From Isoetes taiwanensis (lineage: Eukaryota > Streptophyta > Lycopodiopsida > Isoetales > Isoetaceae), in contig JAJEKV010000046.1 in NCBI GenBank assembly GCA_021234155.1, positions 2,663,258 to 2,727,257 on the forward strand: a DNA stretch of 64,000 bases, in the 5' to 3' direction. The notes under the pieces are model-generated. The model did no database searches. It was not told where the DNA came from and worked only from the letters and a program-made list of their open reading frames with translations. The translations under genes were made by a program, and so were the position numbers. Shown in pieces: positions 47,111 through 58,262 of this stretch. The stretch's first letter is position 1; every line of letters starts with the position of its first letter.

Positions 47111-48575
47111 ACTGCTTGAAGACTCAAAGAATCTAGAGCCAAAAGTCAGATGCCAATAGATCAGCAAAATTCACTCAAATTTGCAGTTCTGACCAAGTCA
47201 AAACTTGTGTCAATATCCCTGGCAGTGAGCAAAATTTTGTAGATAAGAAAGTATGAGTCTTTTTTGAGTTTTGACACTTGATTCTATCTCTGCCAAGTCT
47301 GCACACAAGGATCAACAACTTCTCCTGCAAAGATATATGTTAGTGTAGCTTGAAATTCAATCTCTTTGCAAAAAAACAGTCACAAACCAAAACAGCAAGC
47401 AAGTTTGTTACAGATCGAGTTATATTGATCTTTTTTAACTTTTGACACTTCCTAACATCTTTCAAATGTCTGCAAGCAAAGGAGAATAATTTGTTTGGCA
47501 AGAATCGATGCACCAATGATCAAGGTGGAAGATTTTTTTTACTAGAATGCAATAATTTGTAAAATTTAAATGACAGGCTATTGCAAAATTTTTTTGAGGC
47601 CTTTCCTGAGATTCAATACTTCCTACTTGTTTTGATAACTCCCTATTTAAAATGTTACTCAAAATGAAAGGCTAGAGTTTACTAAATGCAACACCTGACT
47701 TGATATTAGAGGCAGTCTAACCTAATTTTTGCATTGATATTTGTTCGTAGAGCAAAGTGTGATGCAACCTGAGATGTGATGTGCTTGAAATTAATTTTCT
47801 TCAAATACCACATTTACCTTTATAATTTACCTCGTTTGCAAAATGGAATGTAAGTTGAGCAAGATTTTAATGTCAAGGGTCGGATTTTCATTCATAGAAA
47901 CATCATACAGTCAATCAAAGGATTCCCAAGCTCTGATGTCTTGGGCACAGGATAAAAAAGTCTTCACAACAGAAAATAAGCAGTTTACCTCAAGTAATCC
48001 ATGGATTTAAGAAGCAAAGAAGGCAAATTCAAGCTACTGCAAGTCAAACTGGTCTCTAAGAGAGATGTCTCGATCACTTCTTGCGCCCAAAGTCCTCAAA
48101 AATTCTTTGCAAACAATTCCCCCTTTCATAATCCCCTGTTTCTGGTCTGTTCTTGGCAAATCTGGCTCAGATCGTTGTCCTTTTGCTTAGTTTGAGAGTT
48201 CTTGGCTTAGAATAGGTAAATACGGGAGCATTTGGCTATGATTAGATGATTAAATCGATGAAGAAATCTGGATCTTGGCATGAAGAGTTTTTAGGGTTCT
48301 TGAGACTCTTGGTCGAAATATCCCACAGGAATTTTGTAAAAAGGCTGACAAGGTATATAAGGCATAAAAAAACCTTAATAATTAAATCGAACGTGCTATG
48401 CCCACGTGGGATTCGGTCCATTACCGCCCCACACGCACGGGTGTACCACATGGCAAGAGTTGAGAAAACTAAAGCCTACAGACAGTGACAATGTTGAAGA
48501 AGATGGGTATGAGGCAGAGGACTTGTGTACAAATGACATGGACAATGTGAATGGAAGAGAGACTAGACCCGGGGT
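47111..48575. other. Unresolved AT-rich sequence
   Basis: Possibly upstream part of the unrecognised minus-strand gene (its first exons and promoter), with recurrent CTTTTGACACTT-like pieces. No convincing exon could be assigned. Confidence 0.3.
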
Positions 48576-48592
48576 TGGGGGGGGGGGATAGG

Positions 48593-48626
<34 letters not shown>
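48576..48626. repeat. Poly(G)-poly(T) homopolymer tract
   Basis: A run of about 10 G (48,580s) is followed a few bases later by about 30 T. The T run may be a poly(A) tail of a minus-strand retroposed sequence to the right. Assembly length here is unreliable. Confidence 0.7.
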
Positions 48627-48630
<4 letters not shown>

Positions 48631-48714
48631 CTTGGCATGAATCCCTCTACAAGATGGAAGAATCTTTTTGCAAAAAAGAACATTCAACTTTTTGGCCCAA
48701 AATGGAGGTCAAAT

Positions 48715-49075
48715 TTGATGACGTGGCAAGTTGGTAGGGGTATTTGGAAAGTGGATGATGACATGGCATTATGGGATGATGATGTGTCAAGCAAGGTGGC
48801 AAAATGTCTTTTTTCTAGTCAAAACTTTTCATGAGGTGGAAATGATGTGAATGACATGTGTAGGATGATGTGGAGGCATTTAGTGATGATGTGGCACAAT
48901 GGAATGATGACATGTCACCTTAGGTATCAAAATGACTTTTCTTAGGTCAAATGTTTCGAAAAAAGAAATTTATGGTAGGTGACATGTGTATGATGACATG
49001 GCATGCTTGGGTGATGATGTGGATGATGAATGACATCTTTTGATGATGATGTGGATAATTTGGCACTAGTGCACA
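48715..49075. repeat. GATGATGTGGCA-type degenerate repeats
   Basis: Many GATGATG(T/A)(G/C)(G/A)(C/A)A-type units, alternating ATGATGTGG and ATGACATG, spaced irregularly over about 350 bp. No open frame of interest. Confidence 0.6.
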
Positions 49076-49146
49076 TAACATTGGATCGCTTATGCAACAT
49101 CTTGGTCATTTGACTTCTTCATGCTTGGTTGGGGAAATTGTTTGTT

Positions 49147-49176
49147 AAAAAAACTATTCTATTCTATTCTATTCTC
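49147..49176 (+). repeat. (CTATT)n LINE-type tail
   Basis: AAAAAAACTATTCTATTCTATTC matches the pentanucleotide tails of the LINE copies at 17.9 and 26.6 kb. The sequence upstream is not recognisable as LINE. Confidence 0.45.
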
Positions 49177-50540
49177 TCTCTAGTTTAACTTTTGGAGAGA
49201 GAATATGATCTTAGATCATAGGAAAAGCCAAATTGAATGGAAGTTTTTGCTTTTTGAAGATGATGGAGGTATGGTGAGTGTGTGGTGTGTGAATGGTATG
49301 TGAATGGTGTGTTTTGACTAGAGAAAAGGTTATTTGCCAACTTTGGCTAGGGGAAATGAAGGTGAGACAAGAGAATATGGATTAGAAGGCAAATATGGTG
49401 TTCATGGGTGGGATTCAAGTGGTGAGCTTATGTAGTGAACTTTGTGGAATAAAGTTCATGTCAAAATGATCTCAAATTAGCCACATACCAAGGAATCTTT
49501 GGGGGTCTTCCAATCTTCAAACTCTACTATGCCTTGCTTGAATCTTCTCTTCCTTCCCATGCTTGCATGATCTTCAATGAATGTCCTTTCCTTGGTTCTT
49601 CAACAATGTGTCTACTTTGTAGTCTTCAAGGATGTGAGTCTTCATATTTCTAGTACTTGCACACATGTTTTAGACAATAATTAATCAAAGATGTGTAGGT
49701 TGTGTGCATAGCTCTTCTATGTTGCCAAAATGTGGCAGCATCATGCCAAACAAAGAAGGATAGGCTGGTCCCCCGGCCTCTAGATGTGCGCATGAATTGT
49801 CTAAGGTTCTTGATGGTTGCCAATGTGGAGGTATGGTTGGCAACCTATGTTCCTGCAAAAGATGAGAGCAAAGCATGGTGGTAGGCAAGCCAAATGAAGT
49901 GCAGATGATTGTGAAAGAATGAAACTGATGAACCTGCATGACAAGTGAGTATGTGATTAGCAAAAATAGAGCTGCCATATGGAGATGTGATGGCAGCTTG
50001 ATGAATATGATAGGGAATGATGGAATAGAAGAGGTTTACATGGATCAAGGGCAACTTTTGAGCAGATTATTATGTAATGGATGTGTGAGAGGGTGATCCT
50101 GCATATGACAAAATGTTTGTTAGTACAAAGAGCTGCTGTCGTGGTAGGGATGGCAGCAACATCATGTGTGGAGGTATGTGGAAGAAAATAAATATGTTTA
50201 TGAGAATGAAGTGTATGAATGGATCTTTCAGATGCTCCTGCATGGAAATCAATCACTTTAGTAACAATAACTCAGAATGTTGGCCTTGTATGAGCTGGAT
50301 ACTGCATGTATCTCACTACTTTGCATTAGTCTCAGTAGTAGATCACTTAAGCATGAATGAAACTGAACTTAGCATTACTTTGTCTAATTGTACAAACACC
50401 TCAAACTAATTCTTGAACCACTTTTAAACTTATTTTTTGTCTTTTATTTTTTTATTTTTTAGATTTTGCAAATATGATCAACTCAAAAGCAAGCTAAACT
50501 AAACTATCTACCAAAAAACTACCTAATTTTAACAAAATAA
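49177..50540. other. Unassigned, downstream flank of gypsy element
   Basis: Lies on the 3' side of the minus-strand gypsy pol, so it may contain that element's 3' LTR, but no partner copy is in the window to prove it. Open frames of up to 99 codons show no motif. Confidence 0.35.
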
Positions 50541-50544
50541 ACTT

Positions 50545-51575
50545 AAGGCAACATGCTGTTGCCAATACCTCTTCAAATGCAGGATATTAATGGGATTTGA
50601 CAATTCCCTTCCATCAAGAACAGACTTCAACCAGTAAGAATCTTTTCCTGCTGTTCCAATCACTTCAAAAGGGCCTTCCCATAGATTTTCAAATTTGGCT
50701 GCTACATCTTCCCTTGCTTTGTTCCATTTGAGCAGTAATTCTCCTGTTTTGAGAGTACCTTGAAGCTTGTGAGCAGCTTTGAATGCTTCTATGTCCTTGG
50801 CTTTTTTGATGAGATTGCATTCTCAGCCTCAAACCTGTGTTCTTCCAGCTGCATCAATCTAACACACCTTTCTTTTAGTGCATTCTCCATTTCCAAATTG
50901 ATTTGATAAGCCAATCTGAGGGAGGGTAATTCAAGCTCAATAGGGACAATGGACTCGATGCCATATACTAGGCTGAAGGGTGTATGCTTTGTGGAGTTCT
51001 GTATGCCCATAAAGCATCATGCAACTTCATATGCCAATCGCTTTTAGAAATACTAATAGTCTTTTTAAGAATTGACTTCAAAACTTTGTTTGTTGACTCA
51101 GCTTGACCATTGCCTTGAGGATAGTAGGTTGAACTCTTGGTATGCTTGACTTTGAGAGTAGCTAGTAATGAGGCAATGGCCTGGTTTATAAAATGAGTTC
51201 CCCTATCAGATATGATCTTGAAAGGAATTCCAAATCTCGCACAAATGTTTTCATGGAGAAACCTTGCAGTAGTAAAAGCACTAACCTCTCTAAGTCGGAC
51301 TACTTCAGCCCATTTTGTGAAATAGTCTGCCACAAGGATGAATTGATGTTGGGCTAATGAAGGGGGGTCTATAGGACCTATAAAATCAAGTCCCCATACT
51401 TGAAATGGACTTGGAGAGGTTATGGCAGTAAGAGGAGCTGGCTGCAACACTCTTTTGCCAAAAATTTGACACTTGTAACAGAATTTTATAACATTATAGC
51501 AATATTTAAGAGAGTAGGCCAGAAATACCCTGATCTCAATATCTTCTTAGCTGTTGTGTCAGCACCAAAATGGCC
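50545..51575 (-). pseudogene. Ty3/gypsy integrase with intact D,D-35-E
   Basis: Minus-strand reading. The zinc finger GHFGADTTAKKILRSGYFWP lies at about 51,575-51,480. The core follows at 51,450-50,968: VWGLDFIGPI (Asp 1), IISDRGTHF (Asp 2) and YYPQGNGQAES (Glu), with exactly 35 residues between Asp 2 and Glu, as in active integrases. The C-terminal domain (FENLWEGPFEVIG ... LHLKRYW) ends near 50,545. The core frame runs into a second frame around 50,990, and stops occur in the finger, so the polyprotein is broken. It belongs to the same element as the RNase H and RT at 51.8-52.4 kb. Confidence 0.88.
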
Positions 51576-51750
51576 TCCATAGATGTTATCATGGCATGCT
51601 TCAATGATCATCTTGGCTTCCTCTGAATCCATGCACCTCAGCAGCATCCCTTCTTTGCTCCTATTAGCTTAAACTTCTTGCATTTTTCCTTGAATCTTCT
51701 TTCTTGACTGCTGGTCATATCCCTGGACAATTCATTATTCTCCAAATAGT

Positions 51751-52413
51751 TCATGATGTCAAACTGCCAATCCAAAGCTTTTTCATGCAAAGCAACAAGG
51801 TTATAGCCATAGCACCATTATTTTCATCCAAATCTTCTTGATCTTCATGCTCAAACAAGGCATAATAAGGAAGATGAAAACTCGGATTGTCAACTAAATT
51901 GACTACTTTCACACTGATATTATAGGTCTGAATTTTGCAAGCCCATTTACATAGCTTAGCCTTAGGCTGTTTTTTTGCAAAGAGAAGAGACATGGGATTC
52001 TGCTTTATGAAGACTTGAGTGTAACTATTTTGCAAGAGATGACCTTGCCTATCTACGAAGAACATCAAGGCAGCTGCACTTTTCAAGCCTGGGATATCTA
52101 AGTTTAATATCAGACCACATTTTGCTTGCAAAGGAAATAATTCTGTCTTCTTGAAGCAATGCCAAACCTATGGCCTTCTTTGTGGCACTAATGTAAGCTT
52201 CGAAAGGTTTCTCAAAGTCTGGAGGTTTCAGCAAGATAGAATGGCATATAGCATCTATAATCTTGTCAAAGGATTCTTGACAAGTTTCATTCCAATCCAC
52301 CAATATATGTTTGCTCTCAATTTTTGAAAACTTCCCGACCTTGGTGAGATTGGAAATGGGACTAATGGTGTGTGAAAAGTGAGGAGCATACATTTTTAAA
52401 AAGCTAGTCATAC
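51751..52413 (-). pseudogene. Ty3/gypsy RT end and RNase H
   Basis: In minus orientation: MTSFLKMYAPHFSHTISPIS is the RT thumb (52,411-52,350). Then come a KPFEAYISATKKAIGLALLQ RNase H start and ISFASKMWSDIKLRYPRLEK. After a frameshift near 52,100, CKWACKIQTYNISVKVVNLV follows as the RNase H end. The RNase H first acidic position is a YIS-type variant, not YTDAS. The rest of the RT lies beyond an 11.4-kb insertion, at 63,834-64,000. Confidence 0.85.
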
Positions 52414-52418
52414 ATAGG
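52414..52418. repeat. Target-site duplication ATAGG, left copy
   Basis: ATAGG directly precedes the TG start of the left LTR and is repeated at 63,829-63,833 directly after the right LTR. Five base pairs is the usual LTR-element duplication. Confidence 0.85.
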
Positions 52419-52761
52419 TGTTAGAGCCTGAACTCTAACCTTGCAAGAAGGATGAAAAACCCAACAATCCAAGCTCAATCTATCAGATCAAGGCAATGCA
52501 CAACACAAAGAATCATCATCTCCATAGCTAGATCAATCAAAATACCCTCTCCCAATACACCGTCTCTCTGTTCTTCTCTCTCTCTGCTCAGATAATACAA
52601 TGGTGATCATGGATACGTGCAAATATCCTGCACGCGTGCATGTGCGTATATCACTCCATATACGGTATACTGTCTTCTATACCACCTCAATAATGGTGAG
52701 TGTGGTTAGTGTGGTGAGTGGTGACGAGTGTGGTGAGTGGTGAGTGGTGACCACCCCAATA
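52419..52761 (-). repeat. 3' LTR (left copy)
   Basis: 343 bp, from TGTTAGAGCCTGAACTC to GACCACCCCAATA. It contains an ACGCGTGCATGTGCGTATA palindrome-like block and a GTGAGTGGTGA-rich end. It has 28-29 bp (around ATGGTGATCATGGATACG) missing from the right copy. Confidence 0.88.
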
Positions 52762-53380
52762 GTGGCGACCACAGTGGGAAAATGTGCCACTCCGTGGCGG
52801 AGAACCCACAACAAAACATACTAATATGGTCCTTGGGACATGTCCCCAAATGACACATTTACATGTATGTTTAGAAAGAAAATTACCCTCCTCAAATCCA
52901 AATGACTAGCACAAAACAAATTGGTCCAAAAAGAAAGTTACGAAACAGAGCCTCTGTAACTGTGGCAAACTTTGAAAGCTGATATCTTGAAATCTAGAAC
53001 TCTGTTTGACCTGCACCATATCTCGTTGGATTCGTATCAATTGAAACACATCTTTTGATATAGGATAGATGAAGCATTATGGAACTGTCACCATCTGTTT
53101 TTTCAGAAAAGCAACCTGCTGTAACCCAAAAGTTCTCCACAAATTCTCTGTAATTGGAGCTATGCCAAATCTGAATCCCTTAGAATAGCGCTTCTCTTTC
53201 AAAATAAGGCCTGAAAATCTTTCCATGCTTGAATTTAGAGAACAAATCTTCTTCTAGAGTTATCAACCAACTCCAACCCTATGAAGCAAACATCTTCCAA
53301 ATAGGAGAATGCTGACAACATGTAATAACAGCAAAAGTGTGGCCAAAGAACAAGCCACAGTCCAACAACCTGCTCAAATA
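52762..53380. other. Untranslated 3' part of LTR element
   Basis: No coding sequence. AGTGGCGACCACAGTGGGAA directly beside the LTR resembles the sequence at the other inner LTR edge read on the opposite strand. A purine tract expected next to a 3' LTR is not evident. Confidence 0.4.
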
Positions 53381-53938
53381 TTACTGCAGTAGCATACCAA
53401 TGTGGTAAATCTGATGTAATATAATATAATAGAATTTGCTAGAATGACATATTCCAGGTAGCTTACTAGTCTCAAATGGTGCAAACAAATCTTTATGAGC
53501 ATCTTTGGCTGCTGCACATTGAGATAAAGTGCTGTTCATGTCCAATTTCCCTTCACTCACCTCTTCCACACTTCCATGCTCAAACATGAAAGGAACTAGT
53601 TTTCCTTGATTCTCAGACTTCTTCATACTGCTACAATGCTGAAACATAGGTCTGAACCATTCTATGGACACTTCATTCATCAAAGCATCAAAAATTTGCA
53701 ATTCTAGCTCACGGTTTAGTGCCAAACCATCAAAGCAAGTAAATTTCTCCATTTGAGGCATGTAAAAGTTTTGTTCAGCTGGTATACATGTCTCAAATCT
53801 GAAAGTCTCATAAAGAGGACTGTTATCCTTATTGTCACCAAATTCAAAAGCATGTAACATATCGTTAGAGTGCTCAAATGCTGAAATATCCATGCTTTCC
53901 ACTTCTAACTCACATAATAATGGTTCATCATCATCCAA
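53381..53938 (-). CDS. Element-encoded acidic protein, unknown
   Basis: A 185-codon open frame without a family I recognise. It is acidic at the start (MDDDEPLLCELEVESMDISA), lacks membrane segments, and has scattered Cys. It lies in the same orientation as gag, at the 3' end of the nested LTR element. The frame may continue upstream past the ATG, since preceding codons (CDTFL) are open. It could be a remnant of a pol linker, or an extra ORF between pol and the 3' LTR. It survives uninterrupted while the surrounding pol is gone. Confidence 0.4.
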   Translation of the reverse strand: MDDDEPLLCELEVESMDISAFEHSNDMLHAFEFGDNKDNSPLYETFRFETCIPAEQNFYMPQMEKFTCFDGLALNRELELQIFDALMNEVSIEWFRPMFQHCSSMKKSENQGKLVPFMFEHGSVEEVSEGKLDMNSTLSQCAAAKDAHKDLFAPFETSKLPGICHSSKFYYIILHQIYHIGMLLQ

Positions 53939-54419
53939 AAATGTGTCACATGTATGAAAAGTCTCAACCTCAGGTCAGGGGTTTCTTTGTGGTTTCTTCT
54001 GATCTCTCCATCTAGGTTGGTTTGGCAAATTTCGCTCAACAGCCCATATCTTTCTGCCAAGATTAATTAATCCAATGCAATTCCATATACCTTAGGCCAG
54101 CTACTCGATTTTCGTCCAGCCTCTAAGTTCTAGCCTCCCCCCATTTTTTTTTCAGCCTTTATCCGCTCCTACCTCGCCTACCTATCTACAACTTGTTCTT
54201 GTGGCCTCGGGTTCCTCTTTTAAAGAACCTCAAGATGACCTGTACAATCAAACGCATGGCCAGAGAGACCCGCAAGGCAAAGAACCTTATTCAGGTGCCT
54301 CATCTGGTCAGCCCTATGATCCCATGATAGAGCCCTATCTCCAGGCAGCCCCTTCTTTTGGGCCCCAGCGTTCAGTAATGATCGATTGTACAAGCATTTA
54401 ATGCCAATGTTTATTCTTT

Positions 54420-54650
54420 GCACCAACTAAGTTATTTTTTATAATGGATCATGGTTCCTTGATTCTAGGGCCAGTGATCATATGACCATCCAAAAGGGCC
54501 TATGTGAACAAGTAGCCTCCGTCACAGATAAGAGATAAGTGAAAGTCGGAAAAAGGAAGCTGTCCATTACAGGAAGAGGAGGCAAATCTGTTGTCCATCT
54601 CAAAGTTAGGTGATGCAAACATATTCGTCACTTTGGCAAAAGGTAGTGCA
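54420..54650 (+). pseudogene. Copia protease fragment, plus strand
   Basis: ASDHMT (at about 54,471-54,488), preceded by D-S-R and followed by a decayed V-K-V-G-K-R-K-L-S-I-T-G-R-G-G segment, matches the copia protease region (DSGASDHMT and the GKG-rich strand). It is in the opposite orientation to the copia gag at 54.9-55.8 kb, so an inversion or two separate insertions must be assumed. Confidence 0.6.
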
Positions 54651-54899
54651 CTGCACAACTGAGCTATGAGCCCACTAGCTTCCAAACCTGAAAGACTGCA
54701 CCACAATTCCTCCTCCACAAGCCATGTGTTTGTTATCTTCTGCTGTAACCCCTGAATCTAGTACGTCATGCATCATATCGTCTAGCACATCAGCTTCAAG
54801 ATGCCAATTACATGCCCCTTTTTATTGCCACTGTTTATTTGTACTTCTTCTACAAAAGCTCGTGATGTTGAGACTAGAGAACCACTGCTCGGACTGTGA

Positions 54900-55800
54900 T
54901 TAGAGCTAATGAGTCATTAGTTCAAGAGGCCTTATTCCCATGATCCTATGATCTCTTCTTTATGCTATCATCCTTGCCAGATCTAGAAGATTCTCTCTTT
55001 CTTTTATCTAGTCCAGGGCACTCTTTTCCAATATGCCCTATTTTGTGACAACTATAACATCTTCATGTCTCCATGCTTTCTTGTTTTCCTACATGAGTCT
55101 ACCCTTCTTTGTCATCCTCCCTTCTTTGAGCATCTTTGTTTATTCTCTTCCATTAGAATTTGTTGACAGGCCCATTCTAATTCAACATGCTCACTTGATC
55201 CTATAAGATTTTTGACATTGTTATAGGTGGGAGGCAGTTCTAATAGCAAAGCCGCACAAGCAAGTCAAGGTCAAGTCCTTTGTTCACTCCTTTTAATTGC
55301 AAAGCTGATGCTTTTATCTTTGTGATGAATCCTTTAGTACTCGAACACTCTTTTAGTCAAGTAGTAAAGATTATGGGATACAAGTTGGCTCGTTGTGAAA
55401 AGTGCCTTTTCTTATAGATGAGAGAGAGCAAATCCCAAGCATCCTTGGCACTATCAGTTGGCTCTACCTAAGCCAGCATTGTACCATCCAAATATCTCAT
55501 GATCTTTTCCTCCGAGTCCTTTGCATCCATCTTGATAGGGCCTGCCTATCTGCTTCTCTAGCTTTCCTGCACACCTCTCCTTGGGTAGGATCTGATGTAG
55601 ACTGTGCTAACCGTTTTATAACTTGTGCAGCTATTATAGCTTAGGCCTTTGCACTAGTCTTAGCTCTTCCCCAGAAACAATCTGCTATAAACTTTTTACA
55701 GAGAGCTTGCCTCTTACTTTAATGAACTAGTAAAAGACATTGGCATGGAGTAATATTTCTATCTTCCCCATCCCTTTGAGCTAAGCAGGAGCCAACTTAT
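54900..55800 (-). pseudogene. Copia gag fragment with zinc knuckle
   Basis: Minus-strand pieces in order: A-K-D-A-W-D-L-L and a leftward helical gag region (55,480-55,130), then C-Y-S-C-H-K-I-G-H-I-G-K-E-C at about 55,060-55,015. The latter fits the C-x2-C-x4-H-x4-C nucleocapsid knuckle. Stops interrupt the reading. It sits directly downstream of a tRNA-Met type primer-binding site. Confidence 0.68.
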
Positions 55801-55813
55801 TTACAGAGATCGA

Positions 55814-55828
55814 CCTGCTCTGATACCA
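55814..55828 (-). promoter_or_regulatory. Copia primer-binding site (tRNA-iMet type)
   Basis: The minus strand reads TGGTATCAGAGCAGG, the standard Met-initiator tRNA primer site of plant copia elements. It lies two to four bases after a sequence ending in TTGCA that should be the 5' LTR end (55,833 rightward). The LTR's other boundary could not be set. Confidence 0.8.
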
Positions 55829-56100
55829 TATTTGCAATCATAAAACATGAACCATAAGAAAACTATCTGATTGGAAAGAGATTATAGATATATAACACAT
55901 GGAACAACGCTCATGCTCAAAACAATAAGGAAACACTGCCATCGAAACTAATGGATCTCCTCCTGAATTCAAAAAATAGAATGAATCAACGACAAAACAG
56001 AGACTAAAGACACACCTAACTGATTAAGTGTCAGAAAATGTTCGAGAAAGAATTCTTTTCCTTGTGCATCCTAATTAAATTGCCTAATTAAAGTGGGATT

Positions 56101-56405
56101 TTCCCTTCTACACGAATGTCCCTCCGTAGGGAATTCCGGCCTAGAAATTGTCCACGAGGCCAATTTTTTGGGCCAGAATCCCCCACACGCGAACGTTTGG
56201 TATACCGTGAAAATAAGCGTATCCCATTTTATGTTGACGTGGCATTCTTTCTTACTTTCTTTCTGTATACATGAATGTTTGTGTGGAAGGGTGCGGCCTA
56301 GAAATTGGGTAGGCCCGGTAGCGAGGGTATTCTGGCAATTCTACACACAGAAAACGGTGTCTAACTTTGAAAATAGACATGTCCAATTTTCTGCTGACGT
56401 GGCAT
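56101..56405. repeat. Diverged ~175-bp tandem duplication
   Basis: Shared blocks in the same order: TACA(C/T)(G)AATG, GGCCTAGAAATTG, AGGC(C), GAAAATA, CCCA/CCAATTTT and (T)GTTGACGTGGCATT / GCTGACGTGGCATTTTT followed by TTCTT-CTTTCT. Confidence 0.6.
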
Positions 56406-56429
56406 TTTTTTCTTGCTTTCTCTTTGTTT

Positions 56430-56640
56430 GCCTCGAGCTCTAGCTATGGCGTCGTGATGGCGCCAGGCAGTTTGGTTGCGCCGATCTCATCGTTCTTGAG
56501 CTCTTCTGAGGCGCCTTGGACATGGCATCATTTTGGCGTAGGTTTTAGGTGGAGCACCATTGTTCTTGGAGGTGCTTGGATGGCTATTTTAGAGTTCTTG
56601 GAGTTTTTGTAGTGCTAGGACGACTACTTTCTTGCCGTTT
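56430..56640. repeat. Duplicated module, copy 1
   Basis: Direct match to 58,263-58,490 (GAGCTC(T/C)AGCTATGGCG, TTCTTGAGCTC, GGCATCATT, TTCTTGGAGGT-CTTGG, GTGCTAGGACGACTA). It is GC-richer than the DNA around it. Confidence 0.65.
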
Positions 56641-57334
56641 TGTTGCTAGAACGATTTTCTTGGTTAGGTTTTATGATTTTTTCTTTGTTTGATGTACTTT
56701 GTATTTGATGTTGTGTTGTGCCTTTTATGCAGGTCATGGAGATGTTCAGGGGATGCAGACGGCTTGGAGGCGATAGGTTGAACTTCCTTGCTTTTTTAGT
56801 TGCAAATCTTGGCTTTTTTGTAACAGAGTTAGTTTTGGGCTCTTCACATTTATAACTGTTCCTGAGGAGCTTAACAAAATGCATGCAGAGAGCAAGAACA
56901 AGACAATCATATATTTTGTGAAGCTTGGACAGGATTTCGAAGACTTTTTGTATTATACTCTGGAATTTTGAAGCATCTCCAAAGTGTCTTTATTTTCTAT
57001 GACGAAACTCGGTTATATGGAAGAAGGAAATGGTCAAATTTCTTTGCCAAGGTTGTATTACCTTTTTCTTTGCAGCCAAGCAACAGCTATGGAAGCCATG
57101 AATGTAAAAGTCTTTGTGAATCTGTAATTCATATCTGTGATGAAATATATCTATGAATCTGTGAATCTGTAACTCATATCTCTGTGAATCTGTAATTTAT
57201 ATCTGTGATGAAATAAGTCTGATGAATATCTGTAATTTCATATCTGTGAATAAAATAAGTCTGATGAATATCTGTGTAATGTTCTCGATTTTTGTTTGAT
57301 CAGCACTGCAAAAACATACACTTAGAAACTGTCT

Positions 57335-57440
57335 GAGAATAAGTGATTCTTTGAAAATCAAGTTCAGAATATGACATATTTAACAAAATTTGGACTTATT
57401 CAAATCTAATAAATGTACTTCAAGGATGCCATTATATATT
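57335..57440. repeat. Inverted repeat arm A
   Basis: Reverse complement of 58,085-58,190, sharing AACAAAATTTGGACTTATTC, and less exactly AAGTGATTC and ACTTCAAG. Together the two arms bound an about 855-bp unit that contains arm B. Confidence 0.65.
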
Positions 57441-57483
57441 ATATGTATTTTAAGCTCTTATTGATTTTAATAATTTGTTTTGT

Positions 57484-57912
57484 TTATCTTTAGATAAAAA
57501 ATATGATACTAAATTTTAAACTTGCTTTCTATATTAATTCTCGGTTTCATCTATTTAGAAAATTTTTCATCTAAGATAACTCTGTATAATTAAAATACTA
57601 TTCTTTTCAAAATATTTAAAGAAAGTTTTAGATTGAAATTAATTAAATGATTATGTCTATGTTTAATAAAAAATGAATAGTTTATTATTGATTAAATGTC
57701 AATATATTTGATTTCATCAATAATAAATTATTCAATAATTATTATTAAGCTAATAACTTTATATCATTTAATTAATTTCAACCTAAAACTTTTCTTAAAG
57801 TATTTTTAAAAGTGTAAAAGTTTGTAAATTATGAAATTCTACTAATAGTTTTAAGTCAATCGCTTATTAAACCATCAGGTTTCATTTAATTATCATGATT
57901 GCTAAATGTTGA
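57484..57912. repeat. Inverted repeat arm B, left
   Basis: About 430 bp matching, in reverse complement, 59,502-59,932 with only scattered differences. It is very AT-rich with no coding potential. A transcript across the locus would fold into a long double-stranded stem with a loop of about 1.6 kb. Confidence 0.88.
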
Positions 57913-58084
57913 ATATGTTAAATCACTACAAATTGAAATTTTTATATTCTTGAAATGTCTAATTTTAAATAGAATCAAATGAAAATTAGTTTGAAAAAGT
58001 TTATTCTTTGATAACCATTATATTTTTAATTGAAATATGAACTTATATAATTAAAACTTATAAAAATTATAACAATCACGAAGA

Positions 58085-58190
58085 ATCAGACAATACCTAT
58101 ATTCTTATAATGACGTTCTTGAAGTGTTATCTATTAAATCCGAATAAGTCCAAATTTTGTTGAATATATCATGAATCGAGTGATTCCTGG
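58085..58190. repeat. Inverted repeat arm A'
   Basis: Complement of 57,335-57,440; ends next to GCCACGTGGCAGAC, a palindromic CACGTG-containing block at 58,201. Confidence 0.62.
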
Positions 58191-58262
58191 AAAGAATGTC
58201 TGCCACGTGGCAGACACCTATAGGCGGATAGGGCAGAAAATGGGACACCCTATTTTTACGTT

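Noticed and set aside
54201-54401. Plus-strand 66-codon frame before the copia protease
   Set aside because: Could be gag-PR linker of the plus-strand copia piece, but it has no knuckle or conserved residue to support it.
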